From: Miscanthus floridulus | Taxonomy: Eukaryota > Streptophyta > Magnoliopsida > Poales > Poaceae | Length of the DNA: 64,000 nucleotides | Assembly: GCF_019320115.1 (NCBI RefSeq) | Contig: NC_089593.1 | Coordinates: 35,721,835 to 35,785,834 of the forward strand | Direction: 5' to 3' | In this document: in pieces, positions 21,522 to 34,544 of the stretch | Layout of the letters: each line of letters begins with the position of its first letter | How positions within the stretch are numbered: the first letter of the stretch is position 1 | The notes under the pieces: generated by a model | What the model was told of the DNA's origin: nothing | Seen by the model: only the letters and a program-made list of their open reading frames with translations | Database searches by the model: none | Made by a program: the position numbers and the translations under genes

Positions 21522-22782
21522 TGTAGCACCCGGTTTTAAAGACAAAACCAGATACACACTATATGTGAGCCTAGGAAGTCAAATCTCACATATAGCCACA
21601 AATCAAGGTAATATCAAGAGACAATACTTATTACATAATGTATTAGTAAAAGAAAAATAACCTCAGAGTATAGACAGTAGAAAGTCGACTCTGATCTTCA
21701 GGCGAAGACTCCAAATCTACACGGATAACTGACTGGTTGACCACAAGCCTAACTCCTCCAAACCAGCAATCTGGTACCCATCCAGGATTTTTATCCAATA
21801 TATAGAAAAGTAAATCAAGCATAAGTACATGTCGTACTTAACAATTATATCATGGGGTTCATGAGGCTCAAAAGGTTGACACTGGTTTAACTGCGATTAG
21901 CTTTAATAGATCATCTTTTTAAGCAATTGAGTGGCAAAGGATTTATCATTCCCATAAGCACATGATCAGGTAAACATAATAATGTATAGCATAAATAGTT
22001 GATCATTAGTACCATTATCCATTAGTGATCATCTCTATTCCATAAGGGTCCAAGGCCGCTCATGTTCGTGAGCACGACTGATATATCAGTTTTATACTCT
22101 GCAGAGTTTGTACACTTTCACTATGAGTCGTGATTTACCCTTTCGCCTGAGGTAATCAGCCTCTTGACCCACTACCAAGGAAGGTCGGCAGGGTTCACTA
22201 TGAAGCCTTTCAAAGGTTCATCTAGCAAGTTAGGGCCGCCAGGCGTATGTGGCCCATCCATAGAAGTGGCACACATGGGCATCACAGCACGGTGCACACA
22301 ACCTAGCAGAAAAGGAAACATACCCTCATGCACCTTAAAGGTAACCACTAACAAGCTAGAAAAGGTCCTCATACTGAGCTAAAGCTAGAGCCATATAGCC
22401 CTCATAGCTGTACTATAAGTCCCAGATGATCGCTTACAGATAAGTCCTTAGGGAGAGAAATCTGAAGCATTTAGAAAAGTAGCTAAATACTCTAGCCCCC
22501 TATTTTCATGTTGCTAAAAAGTCATATTTTAATGTTTATTGCTTATATCATTAGTCAAGTTACAAGATCATGGTTTTGATTAAGCACTAGCAAAAACTAC
22601 CCAATGCAATAACCCAAAGGTTTCAAGGTACAAGATATCAAATATCTAGGATATCCTTATTAGCATCAAGGTTGACACATGCAATATGAATTAAGTGATT
22701 AAATGTGAATAGGTAACAAGGATAGTCCCATGCTATACTTGCCTTACACACCAATCCTTCGGTAAGCTTTATTCTTCGATGT

Positions 22783-22804
22783 CCTTCTTCTTCTTCTTCT
22801 TCTT
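22783..22804 (+). repeat. TTC microsatellite
   Basis: About seven consecutive TTC units in the 3' LTR. The matching site in the 5' LTR reads TTCATCATCTTCTTCAT, so the run differs between copies. Confidence 0.8.
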
Positions 22805-24880
22805 AGATCACCACATGTATCTCACCGACTGGACGTAATCGTAGAACACCACACAAACATCCATAAACATACATGCATAGCATACAATTGCATCTATATT
22901 AGAATAGTACACCAATCATAGAAAAACAAGTAAAAGAGAATGAAACACGATTCTACGCATCGCTACGATCACACAGTCACGAGAGGCACGCTAATCGGAG
23001 CTACAGTTGAAAAGTTACAGCTACCGAGAGATTTACTTTATATGTGGAAAAGAAAACTATAGGCTTCGTTTATGTTAACTATATGAATTTATATACAAAA
23101 GATATTTTATAAACAATATGGATTGATTTAAGTCAATTTTAGATTTAAATTATAAAACAAAAGTAAATAAAATTATATTTTATGTATAAAACTCAGTTGC
23201 ATAATCATTAATCAAGATATGATTTAAACCACATTATTTTAGAAATATCAATATAGTAAACACTATTACTAATGTGTAAATCTCGTCACTACGAATCTAA
23301 TGCAACTTGAACGGACTATTTCGGAGTTGAAACGAATAAGTTATGATTTAAACAAGTTTTACTTTAATTAAATAATAGATTAAATCTACCCATGAATTCC
23401 AAGTGTTGAAAACATGCCTAATAGTTGTATAAACATGTTGAAAACATAAATACGATCCTAATGCAATTTAAATAGGTCAAATCAGACTTAAAACGCAAAA
23501 GTTACGCATAAAATAAGGTTCAATGGCATTTCTATAAATAACTCGAACTAATTTTTGAATTAAAATAATTAAAATTCTGAATTTAAACGTATTTTGGACT
23601 GCGCACACTAATTTTGGAAACTGCAGGGTCCTAAATGAATAAAAATAGGACTGAAAAACAATTCTTTTGAACTAATCTAGATTGCGGGTTGATTCGCCAA
23701 AACCAGAAGGGCTTTTCTGCAAAAGGGTGCGGCTTGACTGGGTGTTTGACCGCGTCGGCTGACCATGCACCACACGGCAGCCGTTGGTTGGCGCGGTGAG
23801 CCACGCGTGCAGTGGACACGGTGCGCTGGCGCCGTAGGCCGGGTCTATGGGTCCATGGTGGACCGACCACTTAACCAATCCGGCTGATCTAATCTTGGGT
23901 GTTCACGTGAATCCAACGGCATGGGTGCATGTGGGTGATTCTTCGGCGCTGCTCCTCGTCTTCGGCGAGGGCGCCATGGCCAGAGGCGAGCCAAGCTCAG
24001 CGGCGGGCACTAATACGACATTCTAGACCTCCCCGAGCAAACCAAACCTATTGGGATGATCTACAGGCAAGTGCAGACATGTTGGGGGCGCTACCGAGGC
24101 GAGGGGGATGCCGGAGCGTTGGTTCTGTGGCGGCCCCATGGCCGGTGGCTCGGGAGCTCACGAATACAGTGTTCTAGCGCACTATTTGATGAACAGAGGG
24201 CATGGGGAGGATGAGTGGCTCACCGAGATGCGATTGGAATGGAGCATGGCGTCTGGGGAGACTTTGAAGCGAGTCGTCGACGGCGGTGGTGGCTAGAGAG
24301 AGGGAGACACACGGGTGAGCGGAATCCGAGCAAAACAAAACCAAAACGCGAATTTGGAGTTACCTACGAGCGCAGGGAGTATGGCGGTGACTTGGGACAC
24401 ATCAACGACGTTGATTTGCACTCAGGAGGAGTTTGTTGGTGGCGGTGAGCTATTGGATGCGAGCAGAGGAAACGGGAGAAGGGGAGATGCGGCTCGGAGC
24501 TTTATAGGAGGGCGTGGCTATGGTAGATGAAAGGGAAATGGGGGCACGGGTGGATTGGGCGGGCGCTTGCCTTGCATGCTCGACGGCGTCGGCTGCTTGC
24601 CATACAGGCGTGGTGCATTGGCGGGCAGAGGAAGGAAAGAATGGGGAAGAAAGGAAAGGGAGAAGAAGGAAAGAGCATGGCTGGCTGACGGGCGGGACCC
24701 ATGGGCAGTGAGAGGGAGAAGGAACGTGACACATGCGAGCGCTAAAGCGGGCCGGTGCGAGTGTAGGCGCGTGGAGCAAGCCGCTAGCTAGGCCGCTCGG
24801 TGAGCAGGCGTGTGCGGTAGAGATGGAGAGGAGCAACGGCGCAGAACTGGGCTAGGCTGGGAAGAGCAGGCCAGGCGTGG

Positions 24881-27800
24881 TGTAACAACCCAAAAATCCA
24901 CACACTAAAAATACCAACTACAAAATTTTTCTTAAAACTCCCATGTGATGATGAGTGTCATGTATAGAAACCCAACCTAAAAGATGCATTAGGTCTAACC
25001 TCAACCCAAGTCAACACATAAGCATGGCATATCATTTGTTAATTGTGTTTATTTAAATGATAACAAATAAAGTATTGCATACATTGTTAAATCAAATTAT
25101 GATCTGGAATTCTATTTGCTTTATGTTATGCTTATCAACTCCTTTGAAGTAATAAACCATGAAGCAACTAATTAATCAAAGCAAGGAATAAAAGATTAAA
25201 AAGAGAATTATTTCTATTTTTGTATAACAAAACTACACCTATTTTTGTTATACAAAATAGCTAAATAAAATTTCCTAAAACTCCAATAAATTAGGTGCAC
25301 CAATTTGGAATTCAAATTCTAGAACCAAATTCAAATTCAAACAAAAGAGAAGAAATGAAAAACAAAAGAGAAAGGATGTAGGCCTCGCAAGCCGCCTCGG
25401 CCTGCTCGGCTCGTGCCAGCCAGCCAGCCCAACCGGCCTGCCAACCCTTCCCGTCTTCCCAGCGCGCGCGGCCCACGAGCCGGCCCAGCGTGTCGCCCAT
25501 GCCCGCACACCCGTCTGCCTCGCTCACAGCCATTGCTCGCTGGACCCCGCATGTCAGCCACCCCCGTCTACAGTGTCGTCTTCCTCACCCATGCCTCAAC
25601 CGCCTATGCGATGCCCGATAGCGGTGGCAGGGCGGGCTAGGGGTCATGCCTGGGGCATGGCTCTGTCTTTTCCTTGCGCCGCGCCCACGCAACCTCACGT
25701 GAGCCATTGGATGCCACTGAACATGCCTCCACCGCTCGATCGCCATCTACCATAGGAGCATGGAGCTCGGCCCTCAGTTGCCCTAGCGCCCCTCCATTGC
25801 CCTGCTGCCACTTGTGGCCATCCACCAGACCACCCAGCACGAGGGCCGAGGGGAGGAGAAGGACAAAGAGGGCGGAGCCGCTGCCGAAAGGAAGACCGGG
25901 AGATCACCGGAGCCTTAGCGGGCGACACTGCACGGCACGGCTTCCAGAGCTACATGGCCTCGACTCTTCACTACACCGCTATCCTCTTGCCCTCAACACC
26001 GACGGTGAGCCGTATGCCGCTGAGACCCCTCCTAAGCCCCATGGACACGAGCACGCACGGGCGCACACCATAGAGACGCGCATGGCAGTGGTGAAGCCAC
26101 CACGGCCACATCACCACAGTAGAAGTGACGCCACTGCCTTGGCTGGCTCCTTCTCGCCGCGGAAGATGCCCCGCTCGCGCTCAATGAAGACGTAGGTCAT
26201 TGGAGGACCCCGGAGGTCGCACCGTGCCACGGTCGGAGCACTGCCGCCACTGCGTAGACTCCACCATGGCCAAGTCCGCTGGGGGCACTTGGCGTCTCCT
26301 TGACTCACCCATCCTATTTGCTATAGCCACGGGTAACTCACGCGCACGCCATGACCACCCCGCTGGAGCCCCGTAGTGACCCGCACGCCTCGCCGTCGTC
26401 ACCATGTCGCCGTGGCCGCCGGGAAGACCCTACCGGCCACCTAGAAACCGAAAGTCCTGCCTTGAGCTCTAGACGCCCTCGCCGCGTCCACACGGATCCA
26501 TAGGAGCCTACACACCCCACTGTGATGCCCCTCCAAGGCCATAGCCCCCACACCAACGCCGCCGATGTGATCGGAAGGCCGCCGCCGTGGCCGAAGCCAC
26601 CGGAGGCCCTGGAGGACCCCTCGACCTACCCAACATGCCCGCTGGAGCATTGTGACGCCCACGCGCATCACAGAACTGGCCAATGCCGCTACACCCACGC
26701 CATTCCCGCACGCCGGTTGTGCTCGAGCCGCCGTTCGCCGTGACCAGTGACTTAAGAAGCACCATCCGTCGCCCTGACCCCACCGTTGCAGTCGCCATGG
26801 CACAGGGAGGCTTTTCCCCACCTCAATTGGATGCCTAAGCCATTGTGGGAGCTCGCTGGTGAGCACATCGCCGGCGGGAGCGCGCCGTGGAAGAAACAGA
26901 GGAGAAGGGGCGAGTTGAGCAGCGCAGCCCTGCACCCGGTGCACATGAGCCGAGCCGAGGGGAAATGACGATGGATTCGGTCCACCATGGACCCTGCGTT
27001 AGGTCCATGGACCGTGAACTTGGGTCCACCGTGAGCCGTGCTCATGCCCACAACCAGGAAACAAAGTCCAGTAAGAGCCCAACTATGCCACGTGGCAGCG
27101 CCATAGCACGCCACGTGTCTGGCCCAGCTCGACCCAGACCAGCCCAAATCTAGCCCTGTCCAGGCCCAGTTTGAACCCGGCCCATATTGACCATTGACCG
27201 GTCAATGTTGACCATTGACCTGGCCCAACATGTCAGTGGCACAGACACTCTGGACCCACACGTCAGATGCTGACATCATGATGACGTCACGTGGGACCCA
27301 CATGTTAGAAGCCAACGTAGCTAGGGTAACGTCATGTTGATGTCACGGTGACATCAGTTGCTGACGTCAGTAGCCTAGGCCCCACATGTCAGTGACCCTG
27401 ACCGATGACCATTGACCGTTGACCGTTGACCCGTCGTTGACTGACGTTGACTTTGACTGGACCTACCTGTCAGTGACCCAATAGCCTCTAGCCCCACCTG
27501 TCGGAACTGACGACGTTGATGACGTCATGCTGACGTCATGCAGACGTCAGCTGGACCCCACCTGTCGACTCAGAATCGAGATGAGACGTCAGCATGCCAC
27601 GTGGACCAGTCACAGCGTGACACGTGTCAGCCCAAGATTAATTCAGCCTTTTTCATTTTTAGAAATGGATTTAATCTTCGGAAATTCATAACTAATTCAT
27701 ATGACCTCCAAAAAATGTGAAACTAGGACCAAAACTCATCTAAAATCAAGCTCTACGCAATGAACCCATGTTTGAGTGCATTTGGCTCTTTTGAATTTTC

Positions 27801-29531
27801 ATTGCTTCTTTGTGCCATTCTATAGACGTTGCTAACGCGACTATAATGCGATGGTTTGCAGACTCGGAGGAGAACCGGACGGATGAGGATCGTGAGTACC
27901 GTGAGGAGTACGGAGACGACTACACTAAAGGTGCCACATCCCACCCAAACTCATAGCACATATTATGCATGGCTAAAATAGAAATGCTAGTGCTTTACAT
28001 TATTATGATGATCGCACTATGATAGGACTTGCATGGTAGTATGCTTTCTTGATGGCCTTTACCTTGACGCAACCTTACCCCTGCTCACCCAGCTGTTAGG
28101 CTAGTCACACGCTTGCTACTATATTTCATTGCTTATTACTTCTACTACGCTTGCACTACATTGGCGCGTGGTGGAAACTGGTGTTATCTGGACTATGGGG
28201 AGAGTGCTACGTGTGTGACTTGGGTGCGTGGAGGGTGAGGGTTGTGTCGACCAAGTTGGGTTATACGACAAGCCTGGGGCAAGTCTTGCCATGGGGTGCG
28301 ACCTGGGCACCCCTGGAATGGATACCTGTGGTGGGTAAAATGGTATATGAGGTGGCCCTAGGTGTGAACCTATGATGGGAGGAGCCCTGGGTGGTGGTGT
28401 TGTGGTGGCATAGTAAATGGAAACCCTGATGAAGACATTCTAGCTTGGTCATCCCTAAGGACTTACTAGTACTCAGATTCACTGGGAAGCCTTACGTACC
28501 ACTCACCCTATATGGTGCGGGACGGCTGGACTACTTGGTAGGATATTGCCACTACTGCTAGGTTGATAGCGGACAATGTAAGGAGGTACGGGGCACGGAG
28601 GATTTCCCCCACACCCTTCCGAGACTTCATGGAGACCTTGTGGACCTAGCTCATGACTCAAAGTTTCAGCCACCCCAGACTGGACTTGGGGTGTACTAGG
28701 CTGAATGGTAGAGTGGCATTATCCTAGGCTAGCAAGCGGCCAGAATCAGCCCAGTTGACGACGGTCAGCGAGGGAGGTGGATCTTGTGGTTATGTAAAAC
28801 CTCTGCAGAGTGTATGGTTGATCGATCGATACATATGCCGACTTGTTGGCTATGGACCTTTCCTAGGTTTCCCTTAAACTAGATAGTGAGATGAGTCATT
28901 CTCTTCTTCCCCGTGAGAGAGTGTCGGACGTAGCCAGGGGCTACGGGCCTTGAGACAGTGCCGAGAGGGAGTTGGCCTATCGACTGAGCGATGGTATGGT
29001 TATAGTGATGGTGGTATATCGATCTCTAGATCAAAACCTAGCTTGGAAAAGGGAACAGAGTGGAATGTGTGTGGGAATGGTGTTAAAACTTGACAAACTA
29101 TTATTAATTACTTGATATGTTAATGCATAGGAAACCCCAGCTTTTTAGGTTCCTTTGACTATGTCCAACTTGCATCCAATTTCCATAAAGCAATGCTCAT
29201 AGGGATGGGAGTGGCCAGTACAAATCGTACTGATAAATTTTGGGCACACAGGTTCTGCTATAGAGTATAGCTCCGAGGAGTTTGTCGGTTGAGGGATTCA
29301 TTCCTACGCTCGAGTTTGGCGATCTTATCTTCAAGCTGTTCTGAATGAATGCTACTTTTGTTTCCGCCAATGCGGCGATGTAATAATTTATGTAATTCTG
29401 CACTATTTGTACTCTGATATTATCGTTGTATGGATGTGATATTTGACTGGAATTTGGGTAATATGATCTACAACGGTCTTATTACACTTCGACGCTGTAG
29501 ATTTCCCTTCGCAGAAATTGGGGTCGCTTTA
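24881..29531 (+). repeat. 5' LTR of Tekay-type element
   Basis: 4651 bp, near-identical by eye to 35865-40569. Texture: AT-rich edge, a GC-rich block about 25380-27150, a TTGAC/TGACGTCA-rich block 27186-27620, then mixed sequence. Its last dinucleotide is TA where the other copy has CA. Open frames in the GC-rich block are not genes. Confidence 0.85.
27186..27620 (+). promoter_or_regulatory. Dense W-box, TGACGTCA and G-box cluster in LTR
   Basis: TTGAC cores occur about ten times (four between 27187 and 27221, about six between 27412 and 27455), several followed by C or T as in W-boxes bound by WRKY factors. Perfect TGACGTCA palindromes (TGA/bZIP type) lie at 27282, 27362, 27520 and 27531, with several near matches. 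CACGTG G-boxes lie at 27288-27293 and near 27598. The other LTR keeps the cluster (38195-38660) with some sites decayed. Binding is inferred from motifs only. Confidence 0.55.
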
Positions 29532-29533
29532 GT

Positions 29534-29546
29534 TGGTATCAAAGCC
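29534..29546 (+). other. tRNA-Met primer binding site (one change)
   Basis: TGGTATCAAAGCC three bases after the LTR. It differs from the usual TGGTATCAGAGCC by one G-to-A change. Confidence 0.75.
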
Positions 29547-29697
29547 ATACTTGACCATAGGACGAAACCCTTTGAAATGGACGATAGAATAGGATGTGAA
29601 TAGCCCTTCTTTCGGTTATATACCGACCCTGCATCTACTTTTATGCAAGGCTTATCTATTTATGGACCTGCTAATACCTAATCCTTAAAACATGTAG

Positions 29698-30921
29698 ATG
29701 GCAACGAACGTCAACTGGCCGCCTCTAGGACCGCTACCTCTAGACCACGCCAAGCTTACCTTCGACCTATGTGAGCTCGGGGGTTTTGCACAGACCCTCT
29801 GCCGAGTTCTTGTCACGTTAGGAGTCCCTGATGAGCTTGTCAAGGTCACCTATACCGAGATGTCAACTCAGGGAGGAGGAATCGAAGGACCAGTTGTCAC
29901 CTCCGTCGAGTTCCCAGCTAGCACTACCTTACCTTCTGTCCTAGCTTTCACCGAGATGACTATAGAGGACACAGTTGAGGAGGGACTATGAGCTGTTTCA
30001 CACAAGGCACTTCGTAGAGTGATGAGGGACTACTATGAGCACCTAAAGATGACAGAGTTCCGTCTACTCCCCTAGGCCCTCGACCTCAGCCTTACCCCTA
30101 GTGAGCAGAGTTTCGCAGCCGGTAGAGTCATCTTTGTAGAGGAGGATAGATGCTTTCGCATCTCAGCTATCCACCTACTAGAGCAGGACAGGTATGTGAC
30201 CCAGCTTGAGCAAAAGAGACATCAGGATTGGGCTTTTCTATGGGAGTGCCAGGAGCGAGACTCACAGGGAGCATAGGAGCGAGCTAGTCTGCTCGAGACA
30301 GTTGCCAAGCTACAGGACGAGCTCAACCATCGTGAAGAAGTCCACAGAGCTGAGGTTGCTGACTTACAGGACAAAGCAGCCGACCTAGGCAACAGGAACT
30401 GCTACCTCGATAGCAAGGTCTTGGAGATGCAGAGGGAGTTGGATGACAAGAAGGCCAAGTTCCACCACAGAGGAGATAGAGAGAGGTCCAAGGGGATTGA
30501 TATACTAAAGATCCAATCCCGGAACAAGACCATGACCCAGGAACTGGAGGAGTTCAGGAAAAAGGCCGTTTGCAACCAGGGTCACCTGATTGAGGCACTT
30601 AGGCAAAACGAGTACCTATAGGACAAGTGTGAGAGGACTTGGCAGGCTTGGCAAAAGTCTAACAAGAAGCGCCTCAGGGAGATGAAGGGTATGTGGGATC
30701 AGCTACCCAAGGAGATTCGCAGCAAGACAAAGCCTAGGATAGAGGAGTTTGAGTTAGCACCGACTCACCTCAACCTAGACGCCTGCCCTACCTTACCTAG
30801 AGCCAAGCCTATTGAGGAGCTTGCCGAGGCCTTAAAGTACGTGTCCCGACTTCACAAGTCTGACAAGGAGATCGAGATCGAGAACAGTCGTATCCCAGCT
30901 GCGGTGTACGAGTTAGAGTAG
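29698..30921 (+). pseudogene. Additional ORF upstream of gag, coiled-coil protein of unknown function
   Basis: One frame of 408 codons starting at ATG 29698 (MATNVNWPPLG), ending TAG 30919-30921, with premature stops at 29989 (TGA), 30073, 30274 and 30619 (all TAG). Between the stops the frame is intact and protein-like. Residues about 195-310 form heptad-like Leu/Glu/Lys sequence (e.g. LQDELNHREE, LEMQRELDDKK), a likely coiled coil, followed by a charged region. I see no gag, zinc-knuckle or enzyme motif. It lies between primer site and gag in the same orientation. Additional ORFs are known in some plant LTR elements, but I do not recognise this one. It may be a structural accessory protein, or a host-derived domain. 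Confidence 0.65.
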
Positions 30922-31246
30922 AATGACCCTACGTGGTCATGAGTCATGTCAGTAGCTTCCATAAGTTGTACCCCATGATGTACCCCTTATGAGATGTATT
31001 ATGAGACATTATGCGTAGTATGATTCTCGCACATCTTCAAGTGTAGCTCCTAGAGATGATGCTATGTAATAAAACCCATGTAATGAATGTTTTGGATCTT
31101 ATTGCATCATATGGATCTTATTGCTTCTTTGTAATGAGTGTTGGATAGCATAAATGTTTTTCCTTAAATTGCCAAAATCATGTAATCATATTGAAATATA
31201 AGCAGTTATGGCATAAGCACTAAATTCTCTATGATCCGTGTTGTAG
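30922..31246 (+). other. Spacer between upstream ORF and gag
   Basis: 325 bp, AT-rich, no frame or motif seen. It may contain a splice site or promoter for gag expression, but none can be named. Confidence 0.4.
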
Positions 31247-32529
31247 ATGCCGAACCGCCGATCTAATCGCCTGATGAACCGTGGACGTGCGCCCACCCCT
31301 GAACCAGTTGAACCAAATGGGGGACGTGGTGGCAACAACTATGGCCATGGCCGTGGCTGTGGACGTGGAGGGATACCCTTCCACCTGGAGAATACTCCGC
31401 CGTCTGAGGAGAACATTCCACCACCACCACCACCACCGATCCTAGCAGAAGTGATGGCACAATAGACCCAGCTTCTTGCAGCTCTTGTTGAAGGAGCAAA
31501 CTGTCGCCAGGGAGGTTAGCAGAATGACTTCCAAAGGAAGCTAGAGGGATTCCTAAAGCTAAGGCCACCTACCTATGATGGCACTGACCCTGACCCACTT
31601 GTAGTCGATGACTGGCTCAAGGAGATGGAGAAGAAGCTTGACCTCACTACTTTCACCGATGATGAGTGTGTTGGAGCAGCTGCACATCAGCTCATAGGTA
31701 CAGCATGCGCCTGGTGGGACAGTTTCAGTGATTCCCATGAGGACCCTGCCAACATCTTGTGGGATGAGTTCGCTAAAGCATTCACTGAGTATCACATTCC
31801 CAAGGGTATCATGGAGGCCAAAGCTGAGGAGTTCCGCAACATCAAGATGGGAAAGGACAAGGTGACTGAGTACACTACTCGTTTCACCAACCTTCTACGC
31901 TATGCACCTTCTTATGTTGTGAACTCTGAGAAGGAAAAGCTATACTATTACCGTAAGGGACTTAACCCGCACATCAAGCTGAAGTTTGGCGGTATTGAGA
32001 GTAACACGTTGCGTGCTCTGGTGGATCACTGTATCTAGATTGAGAAGGACCATGCTGAAGCTGGAGAAGAGTATAGGGAGAGGAAGCGTAAGCCTGAGGA
32101 GTCTCTCCATGGTCGTGATCGCAAGAGGTTCTGCAGAGATGCACCATCCAGGGAATGCTCTCGCCACAACAGGGATGACAACCCTGGATCGAGTAGGGGT
32201 AGTGGAGGCTACACCACCAAATACTCTCGCCTTGCTTAGGATCGCTACACCCGGGACCGTTACACTTAGGACCGTTTCAACCATCCCTGCTCAGCGAATG
32301 AACGCCTAGCACAGAACCACTCTGCACCAAGCACTGGAAACTAGAAGGCACCCGTGCCAACCCCTACAGGTGGTACGCCTTTCACCTACTTCGCTATGGC
32401 CATCCAGGTCACAAAGCCACTGAGTGCCCATAGAACTCAGCTGCTCAGAAGTCTCAGTTCAAGGGATCTGCTACCCATGGTCGTCTCAACCATCTGGACG
32501 TCGAGGAAGCACAGGCTGCCCCTGACGTT
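31247..32529 (+). pseudogene. gag: gag of Tekay-type element (broken)
   Basis: Starts at ATG 31247 (MPNRRSNRLMNRG) with an Arg/Gly- and Pro-rich N-terminus, including a CCA repeat at about 31421-31437. The capsid-like retrotransposon gag domain follows (about 31560-32030) with PPTYDGTDPDP, CAWWDSF and FTEYHIPKG blocks. Stops at 31463, 31517 and 32036 (all TAG) and more beyond 32200. The zinc knuckle at about 32385-32425 is lost twice over: both N-terminal Cys positions read Tyr and one base is missing, shifting from frame 2 to frame 1, the frame of the protease. Gag would form the RNA-packaging particle. Confidence 0.8.
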
Positions 32530-32892
32530 GTGTATGGTATGTTTTTAGTTAATGGCAATACTGCATCAGTTTTGTTTGACTCTGGAGCAGCTTGTTCATA
32601 CATATCATCCAAGTTTGCACGAGAACATAACCTACCAGTAACCCCACGTGAAGAGCCTATCATCACTAGCTCACCTTTAGGATACCTAAAATGGACCCAT
32701 ATCTATAAGGGAGTGAGTCTTACCATTGAGGGTCTTATCTTTAAAGTCGACCTAACCTTGTTACCTTCCACTAACCTAGATGTCATCTTAGGCATGGATT
32801 GGTTAACCATTCACCGAGGTATCATATCATGTTCACCTAGATACGTCCAAGTGACCCACCCATCAGGCCAAGTCATTAGATGTGAACCCTAG
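32530..32892 (+). pseudogene. pro: Aspartic protease domain
   Basis: VLFDSGAACSYIS carries the catalytic DSGA (about 32572-32610), and LDVILGMDWL is the conserved C-terminal block (about 32780-32810). The domain itself is uninterrupted, but a TAG at 32890-32892 separates it from RT. It would cleave the gag-pol polyprotein. Confidence 0.85.
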
Positions 32893-32949
32893 TCCAGAAA
32901 GTCTACCTCTATCCTGTGTGCCCTTAAAGCCAGTTCAGAATCACATAAA

Positions 32950-33715
32950 GAGGAGAAGACAGTACATGATGTGCCTATGGTTAGAGACTATCCCGATGTA
33001 TTCCCTAAAGAATTACCGGGTATGCCACCAGACTATGATGTAGAGTTCATTATTGATCTTTTGCCAGGAACAGGACCCATTGCTAAGAGACCCTATTGCA
33101 TGTCAGTTGATGAACTGGCCAAGCTCAAGAAATAGCTTGATGAGCTCATCTCGAAGGGATATATCAGACCTAGTGCCTCACCCTGGGGATCCCCTATTCT
33201 GTTTGTTAAGAAGAAGGATGGCTCGATGAGAATGTGCATTGATTACCGAAACTTGAACGCAGTCACCATCAAGAACAAGTACCCTCTGCCGAGGATTGAT
33301 GATCTGCTTGATCAGCTTTGAGGTGCCAAGTATTTCTCCAAGATTGATCTCAGATCCGGCTATCATCAGATGAAAATTTGAGAGAGTGACATCCCGAAGA
33401 CAGCTTTTGTAACTAGGTATGGACAGTTTGAGTTCACCGTGGTGTCCTTTGGACTCACGAATGCTCCCGCATACTTCATGAACATGATGAATAAGGTTTC
33501 CATGGATGAACTGGATAAGTTTGTGGTAGTATTCATTGATGACATCCTCATGTATTCATCCATCGCTGAAGAACATGAACATCATCTGAGAATGGTGCTT
33601 GAGAAACTAGCCCAACATCAGCTCTATGCAAAGTTCAGTAAATGCGAGCTGAAGGTGTCGCAGTTGACCCAGCCAAAATCAAAACCGTGAAAGAATGGGA
33701 TCAACCCCGTAATGT
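32950..33715 (+). pseudogene. Reverse transcriptase domain (stops plus internal deletion)
   Basis: Recognisable blocks in order: [37 protein letters not shown] (described here in part), SKIDLRSGYHQ, FGLTNAP and the catalytic FIDDILMYS near 33533-33558. Stops include TAG at about 33133 (KK*L) and TGA in two Arg-like positions (about 33320 and 33380). After KFSKCE the frame jumps to [12 protein letters not shown] near 33665, so about 50 or more bases including the FLGH block appear deleted, with a change of frame. It would copy genomic RNA into DNA. Confidence 0.85.
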
Positions 33716-34290
33716 GATAGAAATCAGAAGTTTCTTGGGGTTGGCTGGGTATTATCATTGATTCATAGAGAACTTCTCCAAGATAGCCCGTCTAATGACC
33801 AACCTTCTAAAGAAGACTAAGGAGTTTGAATGGACGCCCGAGTGCGAACAAAGCTTCCAGAAATTGAAACAGAAGCTTACCACAACTCCTATGCTAGCAT
33901 TGCCTAATATCAGTAAAGATTTCGTAGTCTATTGTGATGCATCCCATCAAGGACTTGGTTGTGTACTGATGCAAGATGGGAGAGTGATAGCATACACGTA
34001 TCGATAGTTGAAAGAACACGAGAACTGTTACCCAACCCATGATCTTGAGTTAGCAGCAGTTGTGCATGCCTTGAAGATCTAGAGACACTACTTGATAGGC
34101 AACAAGTGTGACATCTACACCAATCACAAGAGCTTGAAGTACTTTTTCACTCAAGAAGATTTGAATATGAGGCAACGCCGATGGCTAGAGTTGATCAAGG
34201 ACTATGACCTAGAAATTCACTATCATCTGGGGAAAGCTAATGTGGTCGTAGATGCTCTCAGTTGCAAGAGTTACTGTCACACTTTGATCA
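33716..34290 (+). pseudogene. RT connection and RNase H domain
   Basis: FLGLAGYYH followed by FVVYCDASHQGLGCVLMQ (first catalytic Asp) at about 33918-33970, then the LELAAVVHALK block with the Glu, and [14 protein letters not shown] with the Asp position replaced in context by Asn-His. Stops at 34006-34008 and near 34081. RNase H removes the RNA strand during reverse transcription. Confidence 0.8.
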
Positions 34291-34544
34291 CAGAATCCAT
34301 ACCACCTCAGCTCAAAGAAGAGATTGATGATTTCCAACTTGAGATACTACCGCATGACTTGTTGAATGAGCTCTGCATACAGTATGATCTCACAGATCGC
34401 ATACATCAAGCTCAGAAAAGTTGTGAAGAGATCGAATATCTCCGTGGTCTGATGAAACTAGGCTACAAGACCAACCACCAAGAAGATGAACAAGGAACCA
34501 TCTGGTTCAAGAACAGAATCTGTGTTCCATCTGACCTGGTACTA

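Noticed and set aside
23631..27153. Many open frames of 60-170 codons on both strands in GC-rich sequence
   Set aside because: They lie inside LTRs, overlap on both strands, have low-complexity Arg/Pro/Ala composition, and the equivalents at 36259-38160 differ by frame-breaking changes. They are by-products of GC content.
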